Shown here: one piece after another, positions 1 to 5,254 of the stretch
Numbering within the stretch: position 1 is the first letter of the stretch
Layout: each line of letters opens with the position of its first letter
Source: Gammaproteobacteria bacterium
GTDB lineage: Bacteria; Pseudomonadota; Gammaproteobacteria; Pseudomonadales; Halieaceae
NCBI GenBank assembly: GCA_018222695.1
Contig: JAAEZV010000132.1
Location: 1 to 5,254, forward strand
Direction of reading: 5' to 3'
DNA: 5,254 nt
Program-made: the position numbers and the translations under genes
Notes under the pieces: generated by a model
What the model was told of the DNA's origin: nothing
Database searches by the model: none
Seen by the model: the letters and a program-made list of their open reading frames with translations, nothing else

Positions 1-816
1 GGCTTGTTAGACGCCGCCGGAACGCTCAGAGACCTGAGTGGCACCGTCGCAGACTGGTCGTGGCAAACGCTGACGCCCGAGACGCTGGCGCAGGTCGCCG
101 CCTTGGACACCGACACCCTGCCTGCACTATCCGCCGACACCCGTTTAGGGGCGCCCGTATTTCGACCCGGCAAAATCGTCGGCTGCGCGCTGACCTATGG
201 CAAGCACGCTGCCGAGGCGGGCCTGGAGCCTCCCGAAGAACCCATGTTCATGCTGACTGCCGCCAGCGCCATCAACGGGCCAAACGACCCGGTGATGATG
301 CCCCAGGGGGGCACCCAGCTCGACTGGGAGGCAGAACTGGCGGTGGTGTTCTGTAAAGCAGGTTCAAATATTCCGGTTGAGGACGCCATGAGTCACGTCG
401 CGGGCTTCTGCGTGGGCAACGACGTCTCCGAGCGTGTCTTTCAACTCGAACGCGGCACGCAATGGACCAAAGGCAAAAGCGCCGACACGCTGAAACCCCT
501 TGGGCCTTGGCTGGTCACCACCGACGAAGTCGACGATCCCAACCAGCTCGATATCTCGCTGCACGTGAACGGCGAGGCCAGACAGCAGAGCAACACCTCG
601 GACATGATGTACAGCATTGCCGAGCTGGTCTCGATCATTTCGCGCTACACCAGCTGGCAGCCCGGCGACATCATGATGACCGGTACGCCACCAGGGGTGG
701 GCTATGGCATGAAGCCGCCCCAGTACCTCAACGTGGGTGACGTGATGGAAGTCCGCATCGACAAGCTCGGCGTGCAGCGCAGTACCATCGTGGCGTACAG
801 CCCGCGGTATGCCTGA
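1..816 (+). CDS. FAH-family (fumarylacetoacetate hydrolase-like) hydrolase, 5'-partial
   Basis: Probable cytosolic metal-dependent hydrolase or lyase acting on a 1,3-diketo or 2,4-diketo acid. The frame is open to the left edge, and the first visible residues (GLLDAAGTLRDLSG) match the family a little inside its N-terminus. About 15-20 residues are probably missing, and the TTG at base 4 is not the real start. Counting residue 1 from base 4, the metal ligands appear as E109 and E111 (DWEAEL) and D140 (NDVSER). The active-site H68 and E71 lie in KHAAE, a likely catalytic lysine is in KGKS (156-159), and the C-terminal TGTPPGVG is at 226-233. The closest clade I know is the roughly 280-residue group that includes 2,4-diketo-3-deoxy-L-fuconate and -rhamnonate hydrolases, often annotated as ureidoglycolate lyase. 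Two usual motifs are altered: LNYxDH is LTYGKH and DTFGP is DTLKP, so the substrate may differ. The gene ends 8 bases inside the next one. The family is secure; the substrate is not known. Confidence 0.93.
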   Translation, partial: GLLDAAGTLRDLSGTVADWSWQTLTPETLAQVAALDTDTLPALSADTRLGAPVFRPGKIVGCALTYGKHAAEAGLEPPEEPMFMLTAASAINGPNDPVMMPQGGTQLDWEAELAVVFCKAGSNIPVEDAMSHVAGFCVGNDVSERVFQLERGTQWTKGKSADTLKPLGPWLVTTDEVDDPNQLDISLHVNGEARQQSNTSDMMYSIAELVSIISRYTSWQPGDIMMTGTPPGVGYGMKPPQYLNVGDVMEVRIDKLGVQRSTIVAYSPRYA

Positions 817-1573
817 GGCCAGCGTGAGCACACCCCGCATCGTGATCGTGACCGGCGGCGCCCAAAACATTGGCGCGGCCATCGTGGCGCGCTTCCAAGC
901 GGCGGGCGATACCGTGATCTGCGCAGATCTGAATGAGCCCGGCGCCGAGGGCGTGACCTTCATTGAGACCGACGTCGCCCGCGAAGCGAGCGTCAGAGAT
1001 CTTATGACGCGAGTAGAGTTCGATTTTGGGCACCTCGACGTGCTGGTCAACAACGCAGGCATCTGCATTGAAGAGCCCATCGCCGAAACCCGTGAGGAAG
1101 ACTGGGACCGGGTGATGGCGGTCAACGTAAAGAGCACGTTTCTTACCACCAAGCATGCCCTGCCCCTGATGCGCGCAGAGGGTGCGCAGCATCCCGCCAT
1201 CGTCAACATCAGCTCGATCGAGGGCCTCGGCGCCAACCCCCTGCATAGCGTATACGCCGCCTCAAAAGCCGCCGTGGCGGCCTTCAGCCACAACACGGCG
1301 CTCGAATACGGACCCTTCGGCATCCGCTGTAACGCTGTGGCACCGGGCTGGATCAACACGCCCTTTAACGAACAGTTCCTTGACCAATACCCGGATCGCG
1401 CCGCTGTCGATGCCGCCATCGCCGCGCTTCATCCGGTGGGTCGTCTGGGTACACCTGAGGACGTAGCCAATACTGTTTTCTGGCTGGCCAGCGCCGATGC
1501 CGCCTTTGTCACCGGTCAGGAAGTGGTCGTAGACGGTGGCCGTCTCGCCAAACTCCCCCTGCCGGCACTCTGA
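809..1573 (+). CDS. Short-chain dehydrogenase/reductase (SDR), probably NAD-dependent
   Basis: Classical SDR of 254 residues, expected to be a cytosolic oxidoreductase interconverting an alcohol and a ketone. Visible landmarks are the dinucleotide-binding TGGAQNIG at 15-22, NNAG at 81-84, N106, catalytic S136, Y149 and K153 (YAASK), the VAPGW turn near 177-181, and a C-terminal VDGG. D40 sits at the end of beta-2, the position that favours NAD(H) over NADP(H). The middle glycine of TGxxxGxG is replaced by N20, a variant found in some family members. The ATG overlaps the end of the hydrolase gene by 8 bases. A GTG at 824 is a serious alternative start, because GAGG lies five bases before it and it would remove five residues not needed for the fold. 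Translational coupling with the upstream gene is likely. By context it may supply the ketone cleaved by the FAH enzyme, but this is inferred and the substrate is unknown. Confidence 0.93.
   Translation: MPEASVSTPRIVIVTGGAQNIGAAIVARFQAAGDTVICADLNEPGAEGVTFIETDVAREASVRDLMTRVEFDFGHLDVLVNNAGICIEEPIAETREEDWDRVMAVNVKSTFLTTKHALPLMRAEGAQHPAIVNISSIEGLGANPLHSVYAASKAAVAAFSHNTALEYGPFGIRCNAVAPGWINTPFNEQFLDQYPDRAAVDAAIAALHPVGRLGTPEDVANTVFWLASADAAFVTGQEVVVDGGRLAKLPLPAL
815..818 (+). promoter_or_regulatory. Possible ribosome binding site (GAGG) for a GTG start at 824
   Basis: GAGG at 815-818 stands five bases before an in-frame GTG at 824. The ATG at 809 has no comparable purine-rich site before it. This makes 824 a credible start of the first SDR, giving a 249-residue protein with a short lead into beta-1. 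The motif overlaps the stop codon of the hydrolase gene, which fits translational coupling. Confidence 0.35.
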
Positions 1574-1576
1574 ACC

Positions 1577-2365
1577 ATGAGCCCTCCGAACGCATCGAGT
1601 GGACAACCCCGGGACTTCAACGGTCGCGTGGTGTTGATCACCGGCGCTGGGAGTGGCGTCGGGCTCGAATGCGCACGCGTCTTCGCCGCGCATGGCGCCA
1701 AACTTCTGATGGTCGGTCGCTCGGCAGAAAAGCTCGAGGCCGCCATGGCGACGCTCGCGGAAGAGACCAAAGCACAGGCTGCGATCTGTGCCGGTGACGT
1801 TACCGATCCCGCCTTCGCTACCGAGGCAATGGCCGCAGCGCAGGAGGCCTTCGCGGCGCCCGTCGAGGTGCTTATCAATAATGCTGGCGTCATTGTGCGA
1901 CGTGACGCGGTGGACACTACCGATGTCGAATGGCGTACCGTGATGCAGACCAATGTCGATGGCGTGTTTTACCTGAGCCGTGCCTTTGCACAGCAGCTCG
2001 TCTACGACGGCGCCATCGTCAACGTGTCATCCACCTGTGGCGTGGTGGGCGCGGCAGGGTTGGCAGCCTACTGCACCAGCAAAGGCGCCCTGAATCAGCT
2101 CACCCGCACCATGGCATTGGAACTTGCCGACAAACAGATCAACGTGAATGCGGTGGCGCCCGGAGCCATCAACTCCCCGATGCTGTTTTCCGAGCACGCA
2201 ACACAGTCCGCTGCGGATTCCGTGGTCGAGCGCAACCAAAGCAGCATTCCCATTGGCGACGTCGCCCAACCTGCAGAAGTGGCCCGTGCGGTCCTGTTTT
2301 TAGCGACCGAGCGGCACATCACCGGCACCATTTTGTCGGTGGATGGCGGCTACACAGCGACCTGA
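1577..2365 (+). CDS. Short-chain dehydrogenase/reductase (SDR), probably NADP-dependent
   Basis: Second classical SDR, 262 residues and clearly different in sequence from its upstream neighbour, so not a recent tandem copy. It has TGAGSGVG at 22-29, NNAG at 101-104, N126, catalytic S152, Y165 and K169, the VAPG turn near 193-196 and a C-terminal VDGGYTA. R48 follows beta-2 (VGRSAEKL), which favours NADP(H), whereas the other SDR carries an aspartate there. The N-terminus has about 14 residues before the first beta strand, slightly long but without a signal peptide. The ATG lies three bases after the preceding stop, and no Shine-Dalgarno sequence is apparent, so translation probably depends on coupling. 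The FabG-like fold alone cannot give a substrate. Working beside an NAD-type SDR it could reduce a ketone or invert an alcohol centre, but that is inference. Confidence 0.93.
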   Translation: MSPPNASSGQPRDFNGRVVLITGAGSGVGLECARVFAAHGAKLLMVGRSAEKLEAAMATLAEETKAQAAICAGDVTDPAFATEAMAAAQEAFAAPVEVLINNAGVIVRRDAVDTTDVEWRTVMQTNVDGVFYLSRAFAQQLVYDGAIVNVSSTCGVVGAAGLAAYCTSKGALNQLTRTMALELADKQINVNAVAPGAINSPMLFSEHATQSAADSVVERNQSSIPIGDVAQPAEVARAVLFLATERHITGTILSVDGGYTAT

Positions 2366-2368
2366 ACC

Positions 2369-3469
2369 ATGAAGATTCAGCGTATCACCGTCTTCCAGCA
2401 CGATTTACCGGTTAAAGGTGGTGCGTACCGCATGGCTAACGCCAGCGTGACCCACCTCGACAGCACCATCGTGCGTGTTGAGAGCGATTGCGGCACGGTG
2501 GGCTGGGGTGAGACCTGCCCCGTGGGCCCGACCTATGCGCCGAGCCATGCCGAGGGCGCCCGCGCGGCACTCTCCGAAATGGCACCGCAACTCATTGGCA
2601 CTGACTTCGACAAGCCGGTACTTTTAAACCGCAAGATGGACAGCCTGCTCAACGGGCACCGCTATGCCAAAGCCGCGATCGATATCGCCGCCTACGATGC
2701 CATCGGCAAGCAAACCGGCCGCTCGGTAGCGGACTTGTTAGGCGGCGCCGTAACCGATCGCGTGCCCTCCTACTACGCCACCGGCGTGGGTGACCCCGAC
2801 GAGATCGCGCGTATCGCGCGGGATAAAGCGGACGAGGGTTACCCCCGCCTGCAGATAAAAATCAGCGGCAGGCCGGTCGAGATTGATATCGCCGTCGTGC
2901 GCAAGGTGTGGGAAGCCGTGGGCAATCGCGTGCGGCTGGCGGTCGATGGCAACCGCGGCATGCCAACACGGGATGCGCTGCTGCTGAGTCAGGCCTGCCG
3001 GGATATTCCGTTTGTGTTGGAACAGCCCTGCGACACGCTGGAAGAAATCGCGGCGATCCGCGCGCAGCTGTGCCACCCGGTGTATCTCGACGAGGGCGCC
3101 ACCGACCTGCCAACCGTGATCCGCGCTGCCAACGGTCTCGTCGATGGTTTCGGCATGAAAATCACGCGTATTGGTGGCCTCACGCCGATGGCCACTTTCC
3201 GCGATCTCTGCGAAGCACGGCACCTGCCCCACACCGTGGATGATTCCTGGGGCGGTGACATCATCGCCGCGGCCTGTGTGCAATTAGGTGCGACGGTTAA
3301 TCCTAAAACCTACGAAGGCACCTGGCTGGCGCAGCCCTATATTGAGGGCCACTATGATCCTGCGAGCGGCGTCGCCATTGAGGACGGGCATATTTCGGTT
3401 CCCAGTGGACCCGGGCTGGGCATTACGCCCGACGAGAGCATCTTCACTCGGACCGTAGCCAGCTTCTAG
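2369..3469 (+). CDS. Enolase-superfamily enzyme, MLE subgroup, HpbD-like (betaine epimerase or dehydratase type)
   Basis: A 366-residue enolase-superfamily enzyme of normal length, with an N-terminal capping domain (about 1-125) followed by the barrel. Catalytic lysines of the muconate lactonizing subgroup are visible as K164 (LQIKISG) and K264 (GMKITRIGG). The Mg2+ ligands are D193 (VDGN), E218 (LEQPC) and D241 (LDEG). It probably abstracts the proton alpha to a carboxylate and performs epimerisation, elimination or cycloisomerisation. The capping loop [14 protein letters not shown] with Y56, together with W319 and D291/D292, closely matches my memory of HpbD, the 4R-hydroxyproline betaine/proline betaine 2-epimerase. 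In that protein an equivalent Tyr and Trp contact the quaternary ammonium. No alignment was run. cis-3-Hydroxyproline dehydratase is a related alternative. It is the last gene of the unit and starts three bases after the SDR stop. Its TAG stop overlaps that of the opposing gene. The family is certain; the substrate is moderately uncertain. Confidence 0.9.
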   Translation: MKIQRITVFQHDLPVKGGAYRMANASVTHLDSTIVRVESDCGTVGWGETCPVGPTYAPSHAEGARAALSEMAPQLIGTDFDKPVLLNRKMDSLLNGHRYAKAAIDIAAYDAIGKQTGRSVADLLGGAVTDRVPSYYATGVGDPDEIARIARDKADEGYPRLQIKISGRPVEIDIAVVRKVWEAVGNRVRLAVDGNRGMPTRDALLLSQACRDIPFVLEQPCDTLEEIAAIRAQLCHPVYLDEGATDLPTVIRAANGLVDGFGMKITRIGGLTPMATFRDLCEARHLPHTVDDSWGGDIIAAACVQLGATVNPKTYEGTWLAQPYIEGHYDPASGVAIEDGHISVPSGPGLGITPDESIFTRTVASF

Positions 3470-4002
3470 GAGGCGTCGGCTGCCTTCTTAGGTTTCTTGT
3501 AACGCGCGGACCGGTCATAGACCGCATCATCCAGACGACTACCAAAGAGGGAATCAGGCATCAGTTCGTAGTAAGGGTCGTTAGTCGGCGTGGTGCGGCT
3601 CCAGTCGACGCGCTCTGAGCGATACGCCATTTTCCACACGCCATCGCGACGCTCGTACCGGTCGAGATAGCGCCCCGCAACAATCAGATCGTCAAAGCCG
3701 GTATCGGATTTCACCTTGTGATAGGCGTGAAAGTAGACCTCTCCGAAGGCCTCATCTCCCTCGACGTCGATCAGGGTGTTACCGATCATGTGCTGGTTCG
3801 AGGCGTGATCGCGCAGCGCTGAGATCGCAAACACGATAAAGGTCGGCGCATCGCCGTTCATAAAACCGTATTCACAGTAGGCGTCCTCCCAGAACACCGA
3901 CAGCAACGCATCAGCGTCGAGACGATCCAGACCGCGCATGTAGCGACACGAGAGCTCATAGATGGCTTGCTTATCCAGCAAGGTCTGCATGGCTTGGTCC
4001 AT
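3466..4002 (-). CDS. SnoaL-like / NTF2-fold protein
   Basis: A 178-residue protein of the NTF2-like superfamily, best fitting the SnoaL-like group. The N-terminal helix [22 protein letters not shown] (8-29) leads to [11 protein letters not shown] (36-46), then HMIGN (71-75), a strand ending FHAYHKV (91-97) and the closing [20 protein letters not shown] (109-128). Polar pocket candidates are Y21, D26, D40, H71, H92 and H95, reminiscent of scytalone dehydratase and ketosteroid isomerase pockets, so a dehydratase or isomerase role is possible. The fold is also that of beta subunits of ring-hydroxylating oxygenases, and a Rieske alpha subunit lies next door, but on the other strand. The tail is basic ([10 protein letters not shown]). 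No signal peptide or membrane segment is seen. The ATG at 4002 is supported by AAAAGG eight bases upstream on the minus strand. The gene ends in a four-base overlap with the enolase gene. Fold is well supported; function is not known. Confidence 0.88.
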   Translation of the reverse strand: MDQAMQTLLDKQAIYELSCRYMRGLDRLDADALLSVFWEDAYCEYGFMNGDAPTFIVFAISALRDHASNQHMIGNTLIDVEGDEAFGEVYFHAYHKVKSDTGFDDLIVAGRYLDRYERRDGVWKMAYRSERVDWSRTTPTNDPYYELMPDSLFGSRLDDAVYDRSARYKKPKKAADAS

Positions 4003-4010
4003 ATCTTTCG

Positions 4011-4016
4011 CCTTTT
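4011..4016 (-). promoter_or_regulatory. Ribosome binding site of the SnoaL-like gene
   Basis: Read on the minus strand this is AAAAGG, eight bases before the ATG at 4002-4000. It is the clearest Shine-Dalgarno match in the window. It supports this start over the second methionine codon at 3990-3988, which has no such site. Confidence 0.6.
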
Positions 4017-4049
4017 AAGTCTCCAAGATGGTGATCAGCATCGTGTGCT

Positions 4050-4060
4050 ACATCCGATGT
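4050..4060. promoter_or_regulatory. Small perfect palindrome ACATC-C-GATGT, possible operator
   Basis: Arms of five bases around a single central base, in the divergent intergenic region 48-58 bases upstream of the SnoaL-like start. The place is right for a regulator site, but an element this short can occur by chance. No regulator gene is visible in the window to pair it with. Confidence 0.22.
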
Positions 4061-4136
4061 GGGATCAACTGCTGCGCCGACCTGCGAGCTACCTGATTTT
4101 CACCCTGACTCCGCTATGACGCCTGTACCAACCGCC

Positions 4137-4165
4137 TTGTCGACGAGGCATCCGCTCCGCATACT
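4137..4165 (+). promoter_or_regulatory. Candidate sigma-70-type promoter of the Rieske oxygenase gene
   Basis: TTGTCG at 4137-4142 (4 of 6 to the -35 consensus) and CATACT at 4160-4165 (4 of 6 to the -10 consensus) are separated by exactly 17 bases. Transcription would begin near 4172 and leave a leader of roughly 37 bases before the ATG at 4209. The -10 element overlaps the inverted repeat at 4158-4176, an arrangement expected for repression. If it is used, the in-frame ATG at 4116 cannot be the start. The match is moderate and unproven. Confidence 0.35.
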
Positions 4166-4176
4166 CAGCGTATGCG
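4158..4176. promoter_or_regulatory. Inverted repeat CGCATAC-N5-GTATGCG, candidate operator
   Basis: Two perfect 7-base arms (4158-4164 and 4170-4176) flank the spacer TCAGC, and the repeat ends 32 bases before the Rieske gene. It covers the candidate -10 element and the expected start of transcription. Size and symmetry suit a dimeric regulator such as a TetR, GntR or MarR type. It could form a small hairpin, but no T-run follows, so it is not a terminator. Confidence 0.45.
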
Positions 4177-4208
4177 ACACACCATTAAAACAACGGCACA
4201 CTGACCCG

Positions 4209-5254
4209 ATGGCAGAGTCCGACTCAAAACCAGGCAGGGCCCGCGCGCAAGGCGGCACAATTGCCGAGATACTCGCCTCCGACGCCAAGCCCGCTCCCGC
4301 GCCGCTGATCGCCGAGGCCTATGAGTTTCTGGGTGACGCCGACCTGCCCGCCAGCCGCTATACCTGTCCCGACTTCTTCCGCGAGGAGATGGCGACAATG
4401 TGGTCGCGGACCTGGCAATGGGCATGCCGCGAAGAACACATCCCCGGCGTCGGCGACCATTACGTTTACGACATCGGCCCCTACTCCGTGATCATCACTC
4501 GCGTGGCCGAGGATCAGATCAAAGCCTTTATTAACAGCTGTACCCACCGCGGTACGCGACTGCTGGGTGAAGAAGGCCCGGGCTTCGGGCAATCGTTTAA
4601 CTGCCCGTTCCATGGCTGGTCGTGGCATCTTGATGGCGCCTTGAAAGATGTGCCGGGCCGCTGGGACTTTCCCCATGTCTGTGACGCAACGCACTCCTTG
4701 CAAGAAGCGGCCTGCGAATCCTGGCAGGGGTTTGTGTTTGTGAATCTGGCCCCCAATGCCCCACCGCTTAGCGAGCAGCTAGATGTGCTCCCTGAGCACT
4801 TCGCGCACTTCCCGCTTGAGGGGCGACGCATTCGGCTTCACGTACAGAAGGTGCTGCCGGCTAACTGGAAAGCCGCGCAGGAAGCGTTTATGGAGGCGTA
4901 TCACAACTTCACCACCCACGATTCGCCAACGGGCGCCAACACCCAATACGATATTTTTGGGCCCCACGTGAGTCGCTTCATTCACAACATCGGCCACTAC
5001 TTCCCCGAATCCCTCTCGGACTACCCCGGCGATAAATGGCGCGAGCCACCTTTGACCGAGCAAGAATTACTGGCAGGGCTGCCGGTGACCCAGCGCACAC
5101 TGCAAACCGGTGAAACGGCGCGAGCAGTCGGTGCACAGCTGTTGCGTGACGAGATGGGCGCACAATTGAATGTCGATTTCTCCGACGTATCCGACAGCGA
5201 AATGCTCGACTCGATCGAGTACCACCTGTTCCCCAATGCCTTTTTCTTCCCCGG
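4209..5254 (+). CDS. Rieske [2Fe-2S] oxygenase, large (alpha) subunit, 3'-partial
   Basis: Catalytic subunit of a Rieske non-heme iron oxygenase, which would hydroxylate or demethylate an organic substrate using O2 and electrons from a reductase not seen here. The Rieske cluster ligands are C111 and H113 (CTH) and C132 and H135 (CPFHGW), with 18 residues between the pairs. The catalytic domain begins around 205. The iron ligands H232 and H237 are in EAYHNFTTH, preceded by E229 where many family members have the bridging aspartate. About 348 codons are present. Relatives usually have 400-460, and the third iron ligand (Asp or Glu) would lie beyond the right edge. Start choice: ATG at 4209 leaves about 50 residues before the conserved domain, which is ample. 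The frame stays open upstream, with an ATG at 4116 adding 31 codons, but those look like promoter DNA. No good ribosome site precedes 4209. The substrate may be aromatic, terpenoid or a quaternary amine. Confidence 0.93.
   Translation, partial: MAESDSKPGRARAQGGTIAEILASDAKPAPAPLIAEAYEFLGDADLPASRYTCPDFFREEMATMWSRTWQWACREEHIPGVGDHYVYDIGPYSVIITRVAEDQIKAFINSCTHRGTRLLGEEGPGFGQSFNCPFHGWSWHLDGALKDVPGRWDFPHVCDATHSLQEAACESWQGFVFVNLAPNAPPLSEQLDVLPEHFAHFPLEGRRIRLHVQKVLPANWKAAQEAFMEAYHNFTTHDSPTGANTQYDIFGPHVSRFIHNIGHYFPESLSDYPGDKWREPPLTEQELLAGLPVTQRTLQTGETARAVGAQLLRDEMGAQLNVDFSDVSDSEMLDSIEYHLFPNAFFFP

Noticed and set aside
4..6. TTG at base 4 as the start of the FAH gene
   Set aside because: The frame is open to the window edge, and the residues there align to a position inside the family's N-terminal region, so the gene begins upstream.
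364..1419. Long minus-strand open frame of about 351 codons
   Set aside because: It lies opposite the FAH and first SDR genes, whose products have complete family motifs. Its translation is low in complexity, rich in Ala, Arg and Ser, and matches no family I know. Long antisense frames are common in GC-rich genes.
2738..3283. Minus-strand open frame of about 181 codons inside the enolase gene
   Set aside because: It is antisense to the catalytic barrel of a clear enolase-superfamily protein and has no recognisable motif or ribosome site.
3468..3489. Possible terminator hairpin after the enolase stop (AGGAGGC pairing with GCTGCCT)
   Set aside because: The 7-base stem contains a mismatch and a G-T pair, the following T-run is interrupted (TCTTA), and the segment is coding on the other strand.
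4063..4068. Minus-strand TTGATC as a -35 box for the SnoaL-like gene
   Set aside because: With 17-base spacing the -10 would be CACGAT, only 3 of 6 matches. That is too weak to call a promoter.
4224..4703. Minus-strand open frame of about 159 codons
   Set aside because: It is the antisense shadow of the Rieske oxygenase gene, whose cluster and iron ligands are intact in the plus frame.

Overview
The window reads as part of a GC-rich (about 60%) proteobacterial chromosome carrying a catabolic gene cluster. The protein families (FAH hydrolase, SDRs, MLE-type enolase, SnoaL-like protein, Rieske oxygenase) are typical of marine gammaproteobacteria such as Halieaceae and of sphingomonad-like or roseobacter-like alphaproteobacteria. 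The sequence alone does not settle which, and this placement is a weak inference. I see no RNA genes, mobile elements, CRISPR arrays or long repeats.

Layout. Bases 1-3469 on the plus strand hold a tightly packed four-gene unit: a 5'-truncated FAH-family hydrolase, an SDR that looks NAD-type, a second SDR that looks NADP-type, and an enolase-superfamily enzyme. The genes overlap by 8 bases or are separated by 3, so they are very probably one operon whose promoter lies left of the window. The enolase gene meets a minus-strand gene (3466-4002, NTF2/SnoaL-like fold) tail to tail, and both stop codons sit in the same CTAG. A 206-base divergent intergenic region (4003-4208) then leads to a plus-strand Rieske oxygenase alpha subunit, which is cut by the right edge after 348 codons.

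How the genes may work together (inference). FAH hydrolases cleave C-C bonds in 1,3-diketo or 2,4-diketo acids, and SDRs make such ketones from alcohols. The enolase keeps the Lys-Lys pair of the muconate lactonizing subgroup. From memory it strongly resembles HpbD (4R-hydroxyproline betaine 2-epimerase), so it probably epimerises or eliminates next to a carboxylate. A Rieske enzyme would start the route by hydroxylation or N-demethylation. The set resembles two known schemes without matching either: betaine catabolism (HpbD plus Rieske, but no proline-type enzymes here) and non-phosphorylative deoxysugar-acid catabolism (enolase, SDR, FAH, but with the wrong enolase subgroup). The substrate is therefore open, and this is the most interesting aspect of the window.
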